From: CAYVLA01 sp964549615 [NCBI: uncultured Thermococci archaeon]
GTDB taxonomy: Archaea > CAYQAE01 > CAYVLA01
DNA: 23,302 nt
Reading direction: 5' to 3'
NCBI GenBank assembly: GCA_964549615.1
Contig: CAZJVP010000091.1
Coordinates: 1-23,302, forward strand
Position numbers and translations under genes: made by a program. Below the pieces are notes generated by a model. It ran no database searches. It had not been told where the DNA came from and saw only the letters and a list, made by a program, of their open reading frames with translations. Every line of letters starts with the position of its first letter. Position 1 is the stretch's first letter. Below, piece after piece: positions 22,969 through 23,302 of this stretch.

Positions 22969-23043
22969 GTACAATAATGTTTGCCGCACCAGAACGAGTG
23001 GATCGAGCCGGAGAGCGCAGACGCAGAGGGCCCAACATATAAG
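22969..23043. promoter_or_regulatory. Divergent promoters of the isomerase and sialidase-like genes
   Basis: Within the 129-base gap, the minus strand has AACATTATTGTACG (complement of 22969-22982), about 40 bases before the isomerase ATG. The plus strand has CAACATATAAGT at 23033-23044, centred 28 bases before ATG 23067. The second predicts a leaderless message. The shared region could hold one operator for both genes. Confidence 0.5.
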
Positions 23044-23066
23044 TCGAAGGCCCGACCTGCGGGAGC

Positions 23067-23302
23067 ATGCGTCTTCAGAAGCGTTTCATCTTCAGGTCGG
23101 CGCCCTTCAGGGAGTGCCACGCATCGACCGTGATTGAGACCCCGAATGGGGACCTTTTGGCAGCGTGGTTTGCCGGGACGAAGGAGGGAGCCCCGGATGT
23201 CGGCATCTGGCTTAGCCGAAGAAGCAGGGGGCGCTGGAGCAGGCCCATCGAGGTGGCTAGGGAGCAGGATACACCTTGTTGGAATCCAGTCCTCTTCCTA
23301 GG
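23067..23302 (+). CDS. Sialidase-like (BNR-fold) protein, truncated by the right window edge
   Basis: Only the first 78 residues are in view. They contain [48 protein letters not shown] and PCWNPVLFL. This is the first beta-propeller blade of the exo-alpha-sialidase-like family (PF13088 type), with the family's usual C-H-A-S-T, W-F-G/A-G-T-x-E-G and W-N-P-V-L-F elements. There is no signal peptide, so the protein appears to be cytoplasmic. Members named as sialidases often act on other glycans, so the substrate is open. ATG 23067 lies 28 bases from a TATA box. Divergence from the sugar isomerase gene suggests a joint role in sugar breakdown. Confidence 0.8.
   Translation, partial: MRLQKRFIFRSAPFRECHASTVIETPNGDLLAAWFAGTKEGAPDVGIWLSRRSRGRWSRPIEVAREQDTPCWNPVLFL

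Noticed and set aside
22938-23120. N-terminal extension of the sugar isomerase
   Set aside because: The stretch includes promoters of both divergent genes and the sialidase start; the isomerase motif begins just after ATG 22937.

Overview
The window reads as archaeal chromosome, high in G+C and rich in AGG arginine codons. The evidence is AT-rich TATA-like boxes about 28-50 bp upstream of most start codons, several genes that look leaderless (start about 28-30 bp from the box), frequent GTG/TTG starts, few strong Shine-Dalgarno sites, and the protein content (archaeal-type NikR with CbiMNQO, a MNT/HEPN pair, PKD-repeat surface proteins, a NurA-like fragment). A member of the Thermoplasmatota or another heterotrophic archaeal lineage would fit, but the lineage is a guess. 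I see no rRNA, tRNA, CRISPR array or intact mobile element.

Layout. The left edge (1-863) holds a truncated NurA-like nuclease gene and a small two-helix membrane protein, both on the minus strand. Next is a DegT/DnrJ-type PLP aminotransferase (1190-2299, plus). From 2397 to 5371 on the minus strand lie nikR and a tightly overlapping cbiM-cbiN-cbiQ-cbiO operon: an energy-coupling-factor-type importer for nickel (or cobalt) next to its likely nickel-sensing regulator.

From about 5541 to 18598 the window is dominated by exported or membrane-anchored proteins of mostly unknown role: a transglutaminase-like lipoprotein, a single-helix ectodomain protein, a protein with five PKD domains, a polytopic membrane protein, and four paralogues (P1 7156-8364 minus, P2 13280-14494 minus, P3 16024-17271 plus, P4 17354-18598 plus) of one unnamed family. 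Each paralogue has a signal peptide, an amidotransferase/ThuA-like ectodomain, a helical 'GAN' segment, one C-terminal transmembrane helix and a short basic cytoplasmic tail. Interspersed are an FAD-dependent oxidoreductase, a 59-residue four-cysteine protein, a nitrilase-superfamily amidohydrolase, and a MntA/HepT-type toxin-antitoxin pair whose nucleotidyltransferase carries an N-terminal zinc ribbon.

The right end (18678-23302) looks like a carbohydrate or organic-matter locus: a uroporphyrinogen-decarboxylase-superfamily protein, a sulfatase-fold hydrolase with Thr at the usual formylglycine position, an L-rhamnose-isomerase-type sugar isomerase, and the start of a sialidase-like (BNR-fold) protein. 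The last two are divergently transcribed from a shared intergenic region. The strongest candidates for undescribed biology are the four-paralogue membrane family with its exported neighbours, and the zinc-ribbon form of the MNT/HEPN module.
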